Notes: generated by a model from the letters alone, not told the origin. DNA of 42,808 nucleotides from Candidatus Gastranaerophilales bacterium (GCA_900768915.1 CAAGEQ010000007.1:1-42808); one strand, 5' to 3'. Shown: positions 23,662 to 34,120, counted from the stretch's first letter. Made by a program: numbers and translations.

Positions 23662-24633
23662 ATGAATAGGAAAAAGTTTTTAATAATAATTTCATTACTA
23701 GTAATATGTTTAGGAGCAATTGGTGTTATTGCAGAAGATTTGATTATCGACTCAAAAACGCAAACATTCTCTGAAAGTGATAACAAAATCAAATTTAACG
23801 GAGATGTAAAAGTAAAATTTGGTGATATACATTTGCTAGGAGATAAAGCAGATGTATCAGTAAAAAACAGTAAACTTGATACTGCAACATTTTATGACAA
23901 ACCTTATGCATACGAAGTAAAAAACAATAAAAAAAGAGAAGTAAAAGCAAATATTCTTAAATTCTCTCTACTAAATAAAGTTATCAAAGCAGAAGGTGAT
24001 ACCCAAACAATTATTACTGAGGGTAAAACACCTGTTGCAGTAATTAATGCAGATGTACAAGAATACGACGTGAAAGCAAATGTAATGACTGCATACGGAT
24101 CTGTATCAATAAAATATAAAGATATTAATGCTTATACAGATAAAGCAATTATACATACAAGCAGTCACGGTGATTTAAAACGTATTGACTTAGTTGGTAG
24201 AGCAAAAATAGACCAATCAAAACACCACGCAACTGCAAATCATTTCATATATGATGCAAATAATGAAGAAATGACAGCGATAGGTAATGCAACAACATCA
24301 ACTGTTCTTGATAATGGTAAAGAATTTGTATTAAAAGCAAATTATCAACAATACAATAAAAAACAAGGTATCTTCATTGGTAATGGAAATGTTAGGGCAT
24401 GGTATGATACATATTTTGCAAAAGGGCCAAAAGTTGTATGTTACCCAGACAAAGTTACAAACAAACCTAACGAGGTATTTATGATTGGTCGTTCAACAAT
24501 AAAAGAAAACGAAAAAGAAATAACTGCCGATAAGATTAAAGTAATCATTGAACCTAAAAACTTTATGGCAGAAGGAAACGTCAGAACAATTATACACCAA
24601 GCAGGTGTTTCATCATCGAAAGCAGGTTTCTAA
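23662..24633 (+). CDS. LptA/OstA-like periplasmic transport protein
   Basis: The 323-residue product has a signal peptide (FLIIISLLVICLGAIGVIAE) and then repeated OstA-type beta strands (IDSKTQTFSESDNKIKFNGD, LLGDKADVSVKNSKLDTATF, FIYDANNEEMTAIGNATTS, TADKIKVIIEPKNFMAEGNV). These build the groove that carries lipopolysaccharide acyl chains. It is longer than E. coli LptA (about 185), so it holds two to three OstA repeats, more like a cyanobacterial-size protein. I take the ATG at 23662, preceded by AAGGGA; the longer frame starts inside the lptC-like gene. The next gene begins one base after its stop. Confidence 0.82.
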   Translation: MNRKKFLIIISLLVICLGAIGVIAEDLIIDSKTQTFSESDNKIKFNGDVKVKFGDIHLLGDKADVSVKNSKLDTATFYDKPYAYEVKNNKKREVKANILKFSLLNKVIKAEGDTQTIITEGKTPVAVINADVQEYDVKANVMTAYGSVSIKYKDINAYTDKAIIHTSSHGDLKRIDLVGRAKIDQSKHHATANHFIYDANNEEMTAIGNATTSTVLDNGKEFVLKANYQQYNKKQGIFIGNGNVRAWYDTYFAKGPKVVCYPDKVTNKPNEVFMIGRSTIKENEKEITADKIKVIIEPKNFMAEGNVRTIIHQAGVSSSKAGF

Positions 24634-24634
24634 T

Positions 24635-25402
24635 ATGTCAGAGATTTTAGATAAAGCAGTAGAATTATATAAAAAAGGACAATTTAAAGAAGCGATTGAT
24701 GCATTCAGTTCGGTTTTGGAACATGAAGAAGACAATGCAGAAATTTATAACAATATGGGCTTATGCTATGCTCATCTTGGAGAATTTGAACAAGCAGAGA
24801 AAGCATATACAAAATCAATCAAACTAGATCCAACAATAGCACAAGCCTATATAAACCTTTCAGATTTGTATTACAAAAACGGTGATTTATCTGGTGCTAT
24901 AGGTGTATTGGAAAGAGGTAGTTACGAACTTACAGAGAACTATGTAATAGCACATTTACTTGCTAGAGTTTATATTGAAGATAGCAGATATGATATGGCG
25001 ATTTGTGAATTGGAAAAAATTCTTGATGCACAACCTGAAAACTACGACGCATATTATGATATGGGTAGAATTCAATTTGAACTTGGTAACTATGAAGATG
25101 CTATTTCCAATTTTGAAAACGTTATTGAATACAAAGAAAATAATGAATTTTTATACTATTATCTTGCTCAAGCATACGAAGCAAACAATGAAGTAGATAA
25201 AGCAATTTCAAACTATTTAAAAGCAACTGCTATCAATACAAAATTTCCAATGCCTTATAAAAAATTGGGAGTATTGTTTTTAGCAAGAGGAGATTTTGAA
25301 GACTCTATTGAATTTTTTGAAGATTATATGAAACTTGATATTCCTAACGATGAAAAGGAAAATGTTAAAGTTCTAATTGAGAGAATTAAAAAGAAATTAT
25401 GA
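24635..25402 (+). CDS. Tetratricopeptide repeat protein, 255 residues
   Basis: It has about six TPR motifs from residue 5 to 245, for example AVELYKKGQFKEAIDAFSSV, AEIYNNMGLCYAHLGEFEQA and DAYYDMGRIQFELGNYEDAI. There is no signal peptide, so it is cytosolic. It is a scaffold or adaptor. Its position between lptA-like and dprA gives no single clear partner. I choose the ATG at 24635, right after the lptA-like stop, rather than a frame beginning inside that gene. Its stop overlaps the dprA start in ATGA (25399-25402). Confidence 0.85.
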   Translation: MSEILDKAVELYKKGQFKEAIDAFSSVLEHEEDNAEIYNNMGLCYAHLGEFEQAEKAYTKSIKLDPTIAQAYINLSDLYYKNGDLSGAIGVLERGSYELTENYVIAHLLARVYIEDSRYDMAICELEKILDAQPENYDAYYDMGRIQFELGNYEDAISNFENVIEYKENNEFLYYYLAQAYEANNEVDKAISNYLKATAINTKFPMPYKKLGVLFLARGDFEDSIEFFEDYMKLDIPNDEKENVKVLIERIKKKL

Positions 25403-26508
25403 ATGAAAAATACTGGATAGCATTTTCATCTATTGCAGAACTTGATTCAAAATTTATACAAACCTTGTATGAATATTTTGGTGATATAAAATTAGCATAT
25501 AATGCATCACTTGAAGAATTAAGCAAAATTGAAGGAATATTAAAAAAGAAAGTCGATATTTTTCTCAAAAAAAGAGAAACAATAAATATAGACACTACTT
25601 TTAATGAAGTTATCAAAAGAAATATAAAAATATTAACTTTTGAAGATGAAAAATACCCATATATGCTAAAAAATATTGATAATCCACCTATGGTCATTTA
25701 TTACAAAGGTGATTTATTCAGTTGTAATTTAGAAAAAACTCTAGCAGTTGTTGGTTCTAGAAGAATGAGTTATAACGGCAAAGAAAGCCTCAAAAAAATC
25801 ATATCAGAACTAAACAACACAGATTTATGTATAGTTTCAGGTCTAGCAGCAGGAGCAGATACTGCTGCACATAGATTTGCTCTTGATAACAATTTAAAAA
25901 CAATCGGTGTAATCGCAAGTGGTTTTGATTTTATCTACCCAAGTTCAAATAAATCTTTATACGAAGAAATCATCAATGGTAATGGTGCTGTATTAACAGA
26001 ATATTACCCAACATTTGAACCTCTAAAATTTAGATTTCCACAACGTAATAGAATTGTATCAGGTCTATCTTATGGAACACTTGTTGTTGAAGCAGCACTA
26101 AAAAGTGGGGCTTTGATTACAGCAAATTTAACTTTAGAACAAGGTAGAGAATTATTATGTATCCCTGGATTGATAACGAACCCTAATACCGAAGGGATTT
26201 ATAAACTTATAAAAACAGGAGCAACAATTGTAACAGAATCCTCTGATATATTAAACGCATTAAACTGGACATTAGGAGTGCAACAAACACTTTTTGATAC
26301 AGAAAATATTGAAAATATAGAAGAAGATGACAACTTAACAATTGACGAGAAAAAAATTCTTTATACAATAGATATAGAACCTAAAAGTTTTGATGAGATA
26401 CAGAAGGAAACGAATTTATCAGTTGATGAGTTATTAATGAACTTAACGACATTAGAACTTAAAGGAAAATTGGAACAAACACTGGGGGATAGATATAAAA
26501 AGAGATGA
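25399..26508 (+). CDS. dprA: DNA processing protein DprA
   Basis: DprA protects incoming single-stranded DNA during natural transformation and loads RecA. The 369-residue product has an N-terminal helix-hairpin region (1-70), the Rossmann-like core with VVGSRRMSYNG, IVSGLAAGADTAAH, GVIASGFDFIYPSSN and PQRNRIVSGLSYGTLVVEA, and a C-terminal winged-helix domain (about 305-365). It overlaps the TPR gene by ATGA and topA by ATGA, so all three are translationally coupled. The dprA-topA pairing is common in bacteria. Confidence 0.95.
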   Translation: MNEKYWIAFSSIAELDSKFIQTLYEYFGDIKLAYNASLEELSKIEGILKKKVDIFLKKRETINIDTTFNEVIKRNIKILTFEDEKYPYMLKNIDNPPMVIYYKGDLFSCNLEKTLAVVGSRRMSYNGKESLKKIISELNNTDLCIVSGLAAGADTAAHRFALDNNLKTIGVIASGFDFIYPSSNKSLYEEIINGNGAVLTEYYPTFEPLKFRFPQRNRIVSGLSYGTLVVEAALKSGALITANLTLEQGRELLCIPGLITNPNTEGIYKLIKTGATIVTESSDILNALNWTLGVQQTLFDTENIENIEEDDNLTIDEKKILYTIDIEPKSFDEIQKETNLSVDELLMNLTTLELKGKLEQTLGDRYKKR

Positions 26509-28805
26509 GTCCTAAAGCCGAAACAAAAAAAACTACAACAAAAACAGCAACAAAAAAAACAAGTACTAAATCGAAAGGTGATAAAGCACTTGTTATAGTC
26601 GAATCTCCTGCAAAATCTAAAACTATTAAAAAGATTTTGGGTTCAAACTATACTATAGAAGCAAGTTTAGGACACGTTAGAGATTTATCATCAAAAAATG
26701 ATTTAGGTTTTGATGTTAATAATGGTTTCAAACCATCTTTTACAATCCTTCCAGAAAAAAGAAAAGTTGTATCAAAACTGAATGCTTTAGCAAAAGAGGC
26801 TGATAAAGTTTACCTAGCATCCGACCCCGACCGTGAGGGAGAAGCAATTGCATGGCACGTTAAAGAAGTATTAAAAGTGCCAGAAGACAAGATTTATAGA
26901 ATAGAGTTCAACGAAATTACACCAAAAGCCGTAAAATATGCTGTTGAACATTATCGCCAAATTGACATGGATAAAGTTAAAGCACAACAAACAAGACAAA
27001 TTCTTGATAAACTTGTTGGTTACAAACTTAGTCCAGTATTATGGAAACAATTAGGAAACTACCATTTATCAGCAGGTAGAGTACAATCTGTTGCACTTCG
27101 AATGATTTGCGAAAGAGAAGAAGAAATTGATGCATTTGTACCGGTTGAATATTGGACAATTACTGTTCAACTTGAAAAAGATGGAAAAATTTTTGAAGCA
27201 GAACTAGCAAAATTTGTTGATAGCAAAATTGAAATCAACAATGAAGAAGAAGCACAAAAAATAAAAGCCATTTTAGAAGATGACAAAACAGAATACATTG
27301 TATCTAAAGTTGCTAAACGTGAAACTTCAAGAAAACCGACTGCACCATTTATCACATCAACATTACAAAGAGAAGCAAGTTCTAAACTTGGATATGGTGT
27401 ATCAAAAACAATGCAAATCGCGCAAAAATTGTATGAAGGTATTGAACTTGAAGAAGGTTCTGTCGGTTTAATCACATATATGAGAACTGATAGTGTTCGT
27501 ATCTCTGAAGATGCACAAGAAATGGCAAAAGATTTCATCGTAAATAATTTTGGTGAAAATTATTATCCATCAAAACCTAATATTTACGGTAAAGGCAAAA
27601 AGAATGTTCAAGATGCACACGAAGCAATTAGACCATCATATCCCGAAAGAACACCTGATAGCATCAAACAATATTTGACTAATGAACAATACAGATTATA
27701 TAAACTAATCTGGAACAAATTCATGTCATCACAAATGGCACCTGCAAAAATTGCAAACAAAACTGTTGATATTACAGCAGGCGATTATGAATTACGTACA
27801 GGTACAAGCAAAGTTCTTTTTGATGGTTTCTTAAAATTATATCAAGATTCTGATAATGAACAAGAATCTAAAATTCCTGATTTACATGAAGGTGACAAAC
27901 TTGAAAGAAAAGATGTTTTACCAAAACAACATTTCACTCAACCACCTCCAAGATTTAGTGAAGCATCATTAGTTAAAGCATTAGAAGAATACGGCATTGG
28001 TCGTCCATCAACTTATGCAAGTATTATTACAAAAATTCAACAAAGACAATATGTTGAAAAACAAGACAAAGCACTTGTTCCAACATTCTTAGGTAAAACA
28101 GTATCTAAACAGTTAGTAAACCAATTCTCTGATATTATGGATTATGCATTTACTGCTGGAATGGAAGAGAAATTAGATAAAATTGCGGAGAAGAAAGCCG
28201 TTTGGAACGAAGTTTTACAAGATTTCTATACACCTTTTATGGATACTGTAAACGATGTAATGGGTAATGCTAAAAAAGTTGTCATTGAAAGTGATATTAC
28301 ATGCCCTAATTGTGGTAAACCTATGATTGTAAGAACTAACAGATTTGGTTCTCAATTCTTAGGTTGTTCTGGTTATCCTGAATGTAAAACTATTTTATCA
28401 TTAGATAAATCAGGCAATGTTATCAAAAATGCTGACACACCTGAAAAATCTGATAAAAAATGTGAAAAATGTGGTGGCGATTTATATATCAAAATCGGGC
28501 CATACGGCAGATATACAGAATGTGCTGAATGCAAAGATAGAAAAAGTATAGTAAAATCAACAGGCGTTACTTGCCCTAAATGTGGCAAAGGTGAAATAAT
28601 AGAACGTAAATCAAAACGAGGGGTTGTATTCTATGGTTGTAACCAATACCCTGACTGTGATTTTGTTTTATGGAACGAACCAACTGGAGATGTTTGCCCT
28701 GAATGTCATTCTCTAATTGTAAAACGAACTCTAAAAAGTGGTGACGTTTTAGAATGTTCAAATAGAGCCTGTGGTTACAAACCTGAAAATAAATCTACTC
28801 AATAA
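26505..28805 (+). CDS. topA: DNA topoisomerase I
   Basis: Type IA topoisomerase that relaxes negative supercoils. The 766-residue product starts with a Lys/Thr-rich low-complexity tail (about 25 residues), then a Toprim domain (LVIVESPAKSKTI, ASDPDREGEAIAWH) and the catalytic tyrosine in GLITYMRTDS (Tyr325). FSEASLVKALEEYGIGRPST follows, and then four C-terminal zinc ribbons (CPNCGKPM...CSGYPEC, CEKCGG...CAEC, CPKCGKG...CNQYPDC, CPECHS...CSNRACG). It overlaps dprA by four bases. It is complete and of normal length. Confidence 0.97.
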   Translation: MSPKAETKKTTTKTATKKTSTKSKGDKALVIVESPAKSKTIKKILGSNYTIEASLGHVRDLSSKNDLGFDVNNGFKPSFTILPEKRKVVSKLNALAKEADKVYLASDPDREGEAIAWHVKEVLKVPEDKIYRIEFNEITPKAVKYAVEHYRQIDMDKVKAQQTRQILDKLVGYKLSPVLWKQLGNYHLSAGRVQSVALRMICEREEEIDAFVPVEYWTITVQLEKDGKIFEAELAKFVDSKIEINNEEEAQKIKAILEDDKTEYIVSKVAKRETSRKPTAPFITSTLQREASSKLGYGVSKTMQIAQKLYEGIELEEGSVGLITYMRTDSVRISEDAQEMAKDFIVNNFGENYYPSKPNIYGKGKKNVQDAHEAIRPSYPERTPDSIKQYLTNEQYRLYKLIWNKFMSSQMAPAKIANKTVDITAGDYELRTGTSKVLFDGFLKLYQDSDNEQESKIPDLHEGDKLERKDVLPKQHFTQPPPRFSEASLVKALEEYGIGRPSTYASIITKIQQRQYVEKQDKALVPTFLGKTVSKQLVNQFSDIMDYAFTAGMEEKLDKIAEKKAVWNEVLQDFYTPFMDTVNDVMGNAKKVVIESDITCPNCGKPMIVRTNRFGSQFLGCSGYPECKTILSLDKSGNVIKNADTPEKSDKKCEKCGGDLYIKIGPYGRYTECAECKDRKSIVKSTGVTCPKCGKGEIIERKSKRGVVFYGCNQYPDCDFVLWNEPTGDVCPECHSLIVKRTLKSGDVLECSNRACGYKPENKSTQ

Positions 28806-28829
28806 ATATAATATATTAGGAGATCTTAA

Positions 28830-30536
28830 ATGAAGAAAATATTTGAGAATCTAAACAAAGGTAATATTTTGTTTGTCACTTGTTTTGCATTAATAATCTT
28901 AGGTGGTTTATGGTTAAGATTATCAATTATTAATTTTCCAATTTGGTATGATGAAGGTTGTTCAATTGCGACTGCAATAAATTCTTTTCCAACTGGCATA
29001 AATAATTATCTTTGGAACTATGATTTTCAACACACTCCATTTTATTTTTATATATTGCACTACATTATGCAATTCTTTGGAGATTCAGAATTTATACTAA
29101 GAATATCATCTGTAATAATTTCAATGCTACTATTACCATTGACTTATATTGTTACGACGAAGTTATCTTCATCAAAAAAAATTGGATTAGTAGCAATGCT
29201 TTTAATGGCTGTAAATACATTCCAAGTACTTTATTCTATTGAAATAAGAATGTATCCATACACTATTTTATTGGCATTATTATCTATAAATTATTTAATT
29301 GATTACGATAGAAAAGGTGACATTCCATCACTTGTAAAACTTAGTGTTGTAAATATTCTTAACCCATATTTTCTAACTGGCTCAATAATATTTACATTAG
29401 CAGAATTTATAATCTATTCATCATATCTTGATTATAAAAAAGCAGAACCTAAAAAATTACAAAACTATATTTGGTCAAATATTATTACAATTTTATGCTA
29501 TATACCTTATTTTATTATCGTTGGTCATTACGCAATTGTTCGTTCGAAATTTTTAATCACAGACTTATCTAATTTTGAAATAATGAATTTATGGGGTTTA
29601 CTACAAAATATATTCTCTGCAGACCCTGGACATATTCACGAAACAAGACATGAAGGTTTTACAAATAATTTTCAAACTATTGCACTTGTATTCATGCCAT
29701 TGATTGTAATGTTTACAGGTTTAATAAATAGTTTAAGAGATAAAGAAAAACTAAACACCGTAATTTTAGGAACAATAACATTAACATTTGGTATCTTTTT
29801 ATGGGCAGCAAATGCAAAAGTTATTGCATTCACAGGTAGATACTTAATTTTTATTACACCATTTGTATTCATTTTAACAGCAATCGGATTAAGCAAATTT
29901 AATAAATATGTTTTTGCGACAATAATCTTTATATATTCTTGCTTATGCATATATGGACTTCACCAAACATACGAAACATACGAAAAAATTGCATACTATT
30001 CATTAAAAGCACCAGCAGAATACGTAAAGAAAAACTATATTGGAAAAGATAATTTAGTTATTATGCCTTTTGCCTCATCAGTATCTTTCTACTATTTCAA
30101 AGGTAAAAATATGCCTCGAGTAATGCCACTAGAATTATTCCACGAAGTTAGAAACCCTGATAATACAAACTTCTATAATGAAGAACAAAGACAACAATTC
30201 AAAACTGGTGATAAATATAAAGTATTCCAAAATATAATTACAAGTGATAATTATATTTCTGAGAACTTTAAAAAACACATGCAATCAGAAATAGACAAAG
30301 TGCCTCACGGTGGATATATTATTTGGATAATCTATTATACTGATAATTATGCACTTACAACAAAAGAAAATGTTCAAAATATGTTTAGAAATTACGATAA
30401 CGTAAAAGCACATGTAACAACTGGTATGTTATCAAAATTTGACTTAGATTTAATAAAAATACTTGAACCACAAGCAAGATTGATAAAAACAGATAGAGAT
30501 GAGTCAAATTCATATATCATCTTACAAAAAAGGTAA
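28830..30536 (+). CDS. Membrane glycosyltransferase, GT39/ArnT-like
   Basis: A 568-residue polytopic membrane protein with about 11 hydrophobic segments in the first 390 residues and a soluble periplasmic C-terminal part (about 400-568). The first periplasmic loop carries FPIWYDEGCS, the acidic motif of lipid-linked sugar transferases of the GT-C fold (PMT, ArnT and relatives). Such enzymes use polyprenyl-phosphate sugars to modify lipid A, proteins or glycans outside the inner membrane; the acceptor cannot be told. AGGAGAT precedes the ATG, 24 bases after topA. The aminotransferase gene follows after 6 bases and may act in the same glycan pathway. Confidence 0.85.
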   Translation: MKKIFENLNKGNILFVTCFALIILGGLWLRLSIINFPIWYDEGCSIATAINSFPTGINNYLWNYDFQHTPFYFYILHYIMQFFGDSEFILRISSVIISMLLLPLTYIVTTKLSSSKKIGLVAMLLMAVNTFQVLYSIEIRMYPYTILLALLSINYLIDYDRKGDIPSLVKLSVVNILNPYFLTGSIIFTLAEFIIYSSYLDYKKAEPKKLQNYIWSNIITILCYIPYFIIVGHYAIVRSKFLITDLSNFEIMNLWGLLQNIFSADPGHIHETRHEGFTNNFQTIALVFMPLIVMFTGLINSLRDKEKLNTVILGTITLTFGIFLWAANAKVIAFTGRYLIFITPFVFILTAIGLSKFNKYVFATIIFIYSCLCIYGLHQTYETYEKIAYYSLKAPAEYVKKNYIGKDNLVIMPFASSVSFYYFKGKNMPRVMPLELFHEVRNPDNTNFYNEEQRQQFKTGDKYKVFQNIITSDNYISENFKKHMQSEIDKVPHGGYIIWIIYYTDNYALTTKENVQNMFRNYDNVKAHVTTGMLSKFDLDLIKILEPQARLIKTDRDESNSYIILQKR

Positions 30537-30542
30537 TAAAAT

Positions 30543-31658
30543 ATGAAAATAGCACATTTTAAAGTCGAAGACTGGTTTAACGAATTTGAAAAATTATCAA
30601 AATATGATATGGCTGATACTTGCGTAGAGTCATTATCATTAGAAGAACTTTTTTCTATTACTGGCAATAAAGATAAACACCTTAAACACATACTTAAACA
30701 AAAACTAAATTATGGCGATATTCAAGGAAGTGAATATCTAAAAGCAGGCATTACAAAACTATATAATAATACAATTTCAACAAAAAACATTACAATAACA
30801 CACGGTGCAATTGGTGCAAATCAACTCGTTATGCTTGCAACGATTGAAAAAGATGATAAAGTTGTTTCAATCATACCAACATATCAACAACATTATTCAA
30901 TACCTGAATCTATTGGTGCAAATGTAGAAAAAATATTTTTACAAGAAAAGAATAATTGGTTACCTGACATTGAAGAATTAAAACTAAAAGCACAAGGTGC
31001 AAAAATAATTTGTATGAATAATCCAAACAATCCTACAGGTGCAGTCATGCCAGATAGTATGTTGAAAGAAATCGTACAAATCGCACGAGAAAACAATTCA
31101 TATATACTATGTGATGAAGTATATAGAGGACTTGAGCATGGTGGAAATATTTCAAAATCAATAATTGAATTATACGAAAAAGGTATTTCAACTGGCAGTA
31201 TGTCAAAAGTTTATTCACTAGCAGGTCTTAGACTGGGTTGGATAGCAACAAACGATGAAATATTAAACGATATAATAATCCAAAGAGAATATAATACAAT
31301 TAGTGTTAGTACTATTGATGATTATTTTGCGGGACTAGCACTTGAAAACAGTGAAAAAATCATCAAAAGAAATATTACTAAAATACTTGATGGTAAAAAA
31401 ATAGTTTCTGATTGGATACAACAAGAACCACACATAAGTTGGATTGAACCACAAGGTGGAACAACCGCATTATTAAAATATGATTTAGAAATGAGTTCTG
31501 TTGAATTATGCAAAAAATTGCTAAACGATACTGGCATATTATTCTTACCAGCATCAGCAATTGATGCCGAAGGATACTTAAGAATCGGCTATTGTAGTAA
31601 CGTCAAAACATTACAAGAAGGCTTGTCGAAGTTCTCAAATTGGCTCAAACAATTCTAA
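30543..31658 (+). CDS. PLP-dependent aminotransferase, class I/II
   Basis: A fold-type I aminotransferase of 371 residues with the substrate/cofactor segment HGAIGANQLVM, CMNNPNNPTGAVM, the PLP-contact ILCDEVYRGLEH, the Schiff-base lysine K222 in GSMSKVYSLAGLRLGW and the C-terminal YLRIGYC. The N-terminal style (FKVEDWFNEFEKLSKYDMADT) resembles the capreomycidine synthase-like branch, but the substrate is not predictable. It is last in the operon after the membrane glycosyltransferase. Its stop codon (31656-31658) abuts the stop of convergent der with no base between and no visible terminator. Confidence 0.88.
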   Translation: MKIAHFKVEDWFNEFEKLSKYDMADTCVESLSLEELFSITGNKDKHLKHILKQKLNYGDIQGSEYLKAGITKLYNNTISTKNITITHGAIGANQLVMLATIEKDDKVVSIIPTYQQHYSIPESIGANVEKIFLQEKNNWLPDIEELKLKAQGAKIICMNNPNNPTGAVMPDSMLKEIVQIARENNSYILCDEVYRGLEHGGNISKSIIELYEKGISTGSMSKVYSLAGLRLGWIATNDEILNDIIIQREYNTISVSTIDDYFAGLALENSEKIIKRNITKILDGKKIVSDWIQQEPHISWIEPQGGTTALLKYDLEMSSVELCKKLLNDTGILFLPASAIDAEGYLRIGYCSNVKTLQEGLSKFSNWLKQF

Positions 31659-32993
31659 TTATTTATTTTTATTAGAACGTTCTCTAACAGAAATTCTAAT
31701 AGATGTACCAAAGAAACCAAATGCCTCTCTTAATTTGTTTTCAATATAACGTTTGTAATGGTCTTTTAATAAAGTACCATTGTTTGTAAACAAAACAAAT
31801 GTAGGTGGTTGAACACCAACTTGAGTTGTATAAAGAATTTTCAAACGTTTATTTTTAACACTTTGTGGTGGATTCATAACGTATGCATCATTTACAATTT
31901 TATTTAACAAACCTGTTGCAACACGTTTTGTACATTCCCTATAAACTTCATTGGTTTTTGTATAAATTTGCGTCAATCTTTGATGAGTTTTTGCACTAAT
32001 ATAAATTTTAGGTACATAACTCAAAAATGGTATTTCATTAACTAATTTTTCTTCAAATTTATTGATAGTATTTGATTTTTTATCTTCTACCAAATCCCAT
32101 TTGTTGATAGCAATTATCATACCTTTACCGGCTTCAGTAATAATAGATGAAATTTTCTTATCTTGATCAGAAATACCTTCCTTTGCATCAATTACAAGAA
32201 TAGCAACATCACACTCTCTAATAGAACGGATTGCTCTATCCACTGCAAATTTTTCTACCCCATAATCTACTTTTGCTTTCTTTCTAATACCAGCAGTATC
32301 TATAATAATAAATTCTTGATCATCATATACAAGTTTGCTATCAATACTATCTCTTGTTGTACCAGAAACATCTGAAACAATAACTCTCTTTTCACCTAAC
32401 AAAGCATTTACAATTGAAGATTTACCAGCATTAGGTCTTCCAACAATTGCTATTTTAATAATTTTTTCTTCTTCTTTAATGTCTTCATCAGCAGTAAAAT
32501 CTTCTGTAATTAAATCTAACAAATCACCAACACCACCGGAACCATGTAAAGCAGAAATTGCTATTGGCTCACCAATTGCAAGTGAATAAAAATCTGACGT
32601 CATTAATGCAGCATTATGAGAATCAATTTTATTAACTGCCAAAAATACAGGCTTATTAGACTGTCTTAAAATATTTGCAATATCATAATCAATAGGATTT
32701 ATCCCCTCTTTACCATCAACGATAAAAACAATTTTATCTGCTTCAGAACAAGCAATCTTTGCTTGATCATAAATTGAAACCATAATCTCATCTTCATCAC
32801 CAGGAATAATACCACCAGTATCAATAACAGTAAATTGTTTATGTTGCCACTCAACATCAAAATAAATTCTATCACGAGTAACACCAGGTAAATCATCAAC
32901 AATAGATTGTCTATTTCCAACAAGACGATTTACAAATGTTGATTTACCTACATTTGGTCTTCCTACTATTGCTACTACCGGTTTTCTTTCCAT
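31659..32993 (-). CDS. der: Ribosome biogenesis GTPase Der (EngA)
   Basis: Der has two tandem GTPase domains and a C-terminal KH-like domain, and is essential for assembly of the large ribosomal subunit. The 444-residue product shows GRPNVGKSTFVNRLVGNR, DTGGI and NKID in domain 1, then GRPNAGKSSIVNALLGEK, DTAGIRKKAKVD and NKWDLVEDK in domain 2. A C-terminal NKRLKILYTTQVGVQPPTF follows. It ends next to the aminotransferase stop on the other strand. AGGAT precedes the ATG. glf lies 29 bases upstream on the same strand, so co-transcription is likely. Confidence 0.97.
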   Translation of the reverse strand: MERKPVVAIVGRPNVGKSTFVNRLVGNRQSIVDDLPGVTRDRIYFDVEWQHKQFTVIDTGGIIPGDEDEIMVSIYDQAKIACSEADKIVFIVDGKEGINPIDYDIANILRQSNKPVFLAVNKIDSHNAALMTSDFYSLAIGEPIAISALHGSGGVGDLLDLITEDFTADEDIKEEEKIIKIAIVGRPNAGKSSIVNALLGEKRVIVSDVSGTTRDSIDSKLVYDDQEFIIIDTAGIRKKAKVDYGVEKFAVDRAIRSIRECDVAILVIDAKEGISDQDKKISSIITEAGKGMIIAINKWDLVEDKKSNTINKFEEKLVNEIPFLSYVPKIYISAKTHQRLTQIYTKTNEVYRECTKRVATGLLNKIVNDAYVMNPPQSVKNKRLKILYTTQVGVQPPTFVLFTNNGTLLKDHYKRYIENKLREAFGFFGTSIRISVRERSNKNK

Positions 32994-33022
32994 AATATTA
33001 AATCCTATCTTTAAATTTATAA

Positions 33023-34120
33023 TTACAAACTTTCATAAACTTCTATTGAACGTTCAATTGCACAATCCATATTATAATATTTGTAATCACCTAACCTACC
33101 TAAGAAATAAACATTTTTATATTTTTCAGATTCATACAAATATTTATGATATAAATCAAAATTATCATCATTCGGTATTGGATAATATCTTTCATTCTTA
33201 CCAAGTTCAAAATCTTCTGAATATTCCTTAGCAATAACTGTTTTATCCGATTTATCATCTAAATAATATTTATACTCATGTATTCTTGTAAAATCATAAT
33301 TACAAGGATAATTAACACAAGCATTTGATTGATAATATTCCTTATTATGAGTTTCTAATTTAAAATTAACACTTCTATATGGCAATTGTCCAAATTTGTA
33401 ATTAAAAAATTCATCAATTGAACCAGTAAAGAAAATCTTATCAAATTTAGACAAATCTAATGATTTATAATCTGTATTTAATTTAATTTTAATATTTTTA
33501 TGATTAAGCATATTTTTGATAACCTGTGTATAACCATTTAAAGGTATACCTTGATATTTATCTTGAAAATATCTGTTATCTTTACTCAAATAAACTGGTA
33601 CACGAGCGGTAACTGCATCATCAACATCAGTTGGAGAAACCCCCCATTGTTTTGTCGTATAGTGTAAAAATATTTTTTCATAAACATAATTAGCAAGATA
33701 TTTCAAATCATCATCATCTTGTTTCTGAAACTCTAAGATTGGAACTTTTGTATTAATATTAAAATTATCTAGCAACTTTTGTTCTAATAACTCAGCATAA
33801 GACTTTGGAAAAACATCATATAATGAATTAAAATTAAATGGAATATGTGTTTCAATACCATCTAAAATTCCAATTACTTTATGCATATACGTATTAAAAT
33901 CTGTAAATTGTTTAAGATAATTCCACACAATTTCAGAATTTGTATGAAAAATATGAGAACCATAAGCGTGTATCATTATACCGTTTTTATCTCTATAATC
34001 ATAACAATTACCACCAATGTGACTTTTTTTATCAATAATTAAAACTTTCTCATTTGATTTATCAGCTAACAAGTTTGCAATTGTTGCACCTGAAAATCCT
34101 GCACCTACAACTAATATCAT
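33023..34120 (-). CDS. glf: UDP-galactopyranose mutase
   Basis: This FAD enzyme converts UDP-galactopyranose to UDP-galactofuranose, the precursor of galactofuranose in surface glycans. The 365-residue product has the FAD-binding VVGAGFSGATIANLLAD, HIGGNCYDYRDKNGI and YGSHIFHT, the middle motif TKQWGVSPTDVD and RVPVYLSKDNRYFQDKYQGIP, and the C-terminal YKYYNMDCAIERS. Length and motifs are normal. GAGGAAT precedes the ATG. It is followed by der, and no other galactofuranose gene is visible in the window. Confidence 0.96.
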   Translation of the reverse strand: MILVVGAGFSGATIANLLADKSNEKVLIIDKKSHIGGNCYDYRDKNGIMIHAYGSHIFHTNSEIVWNYLKQFTDFNTYMHKVIGILDGIETHIPFNFNSLYDVFPKSYAELLEQKLLDNFNINTKVPILEFQKQDDDDLKYLANYVYEKIFLHYTTKQWGVSPTDVDDAVTARVPVYLSKDNRYFQDKYQGIPLNGYTQVIKNMLNHKNIKIKLNTDYKSLDLSKFDKIFFTGSIDEFFNYKFGQLPYRSVNFKLETHNKEYYQSNACVNYPCNYDFTRIHEYKYYLDDKSDKTVIAKEYSEDFELGKNERYYPIPNDDNFDLYHKYLYESEKYKNVYFLGRLGDYKYYNMDCAIERSIEVYESL

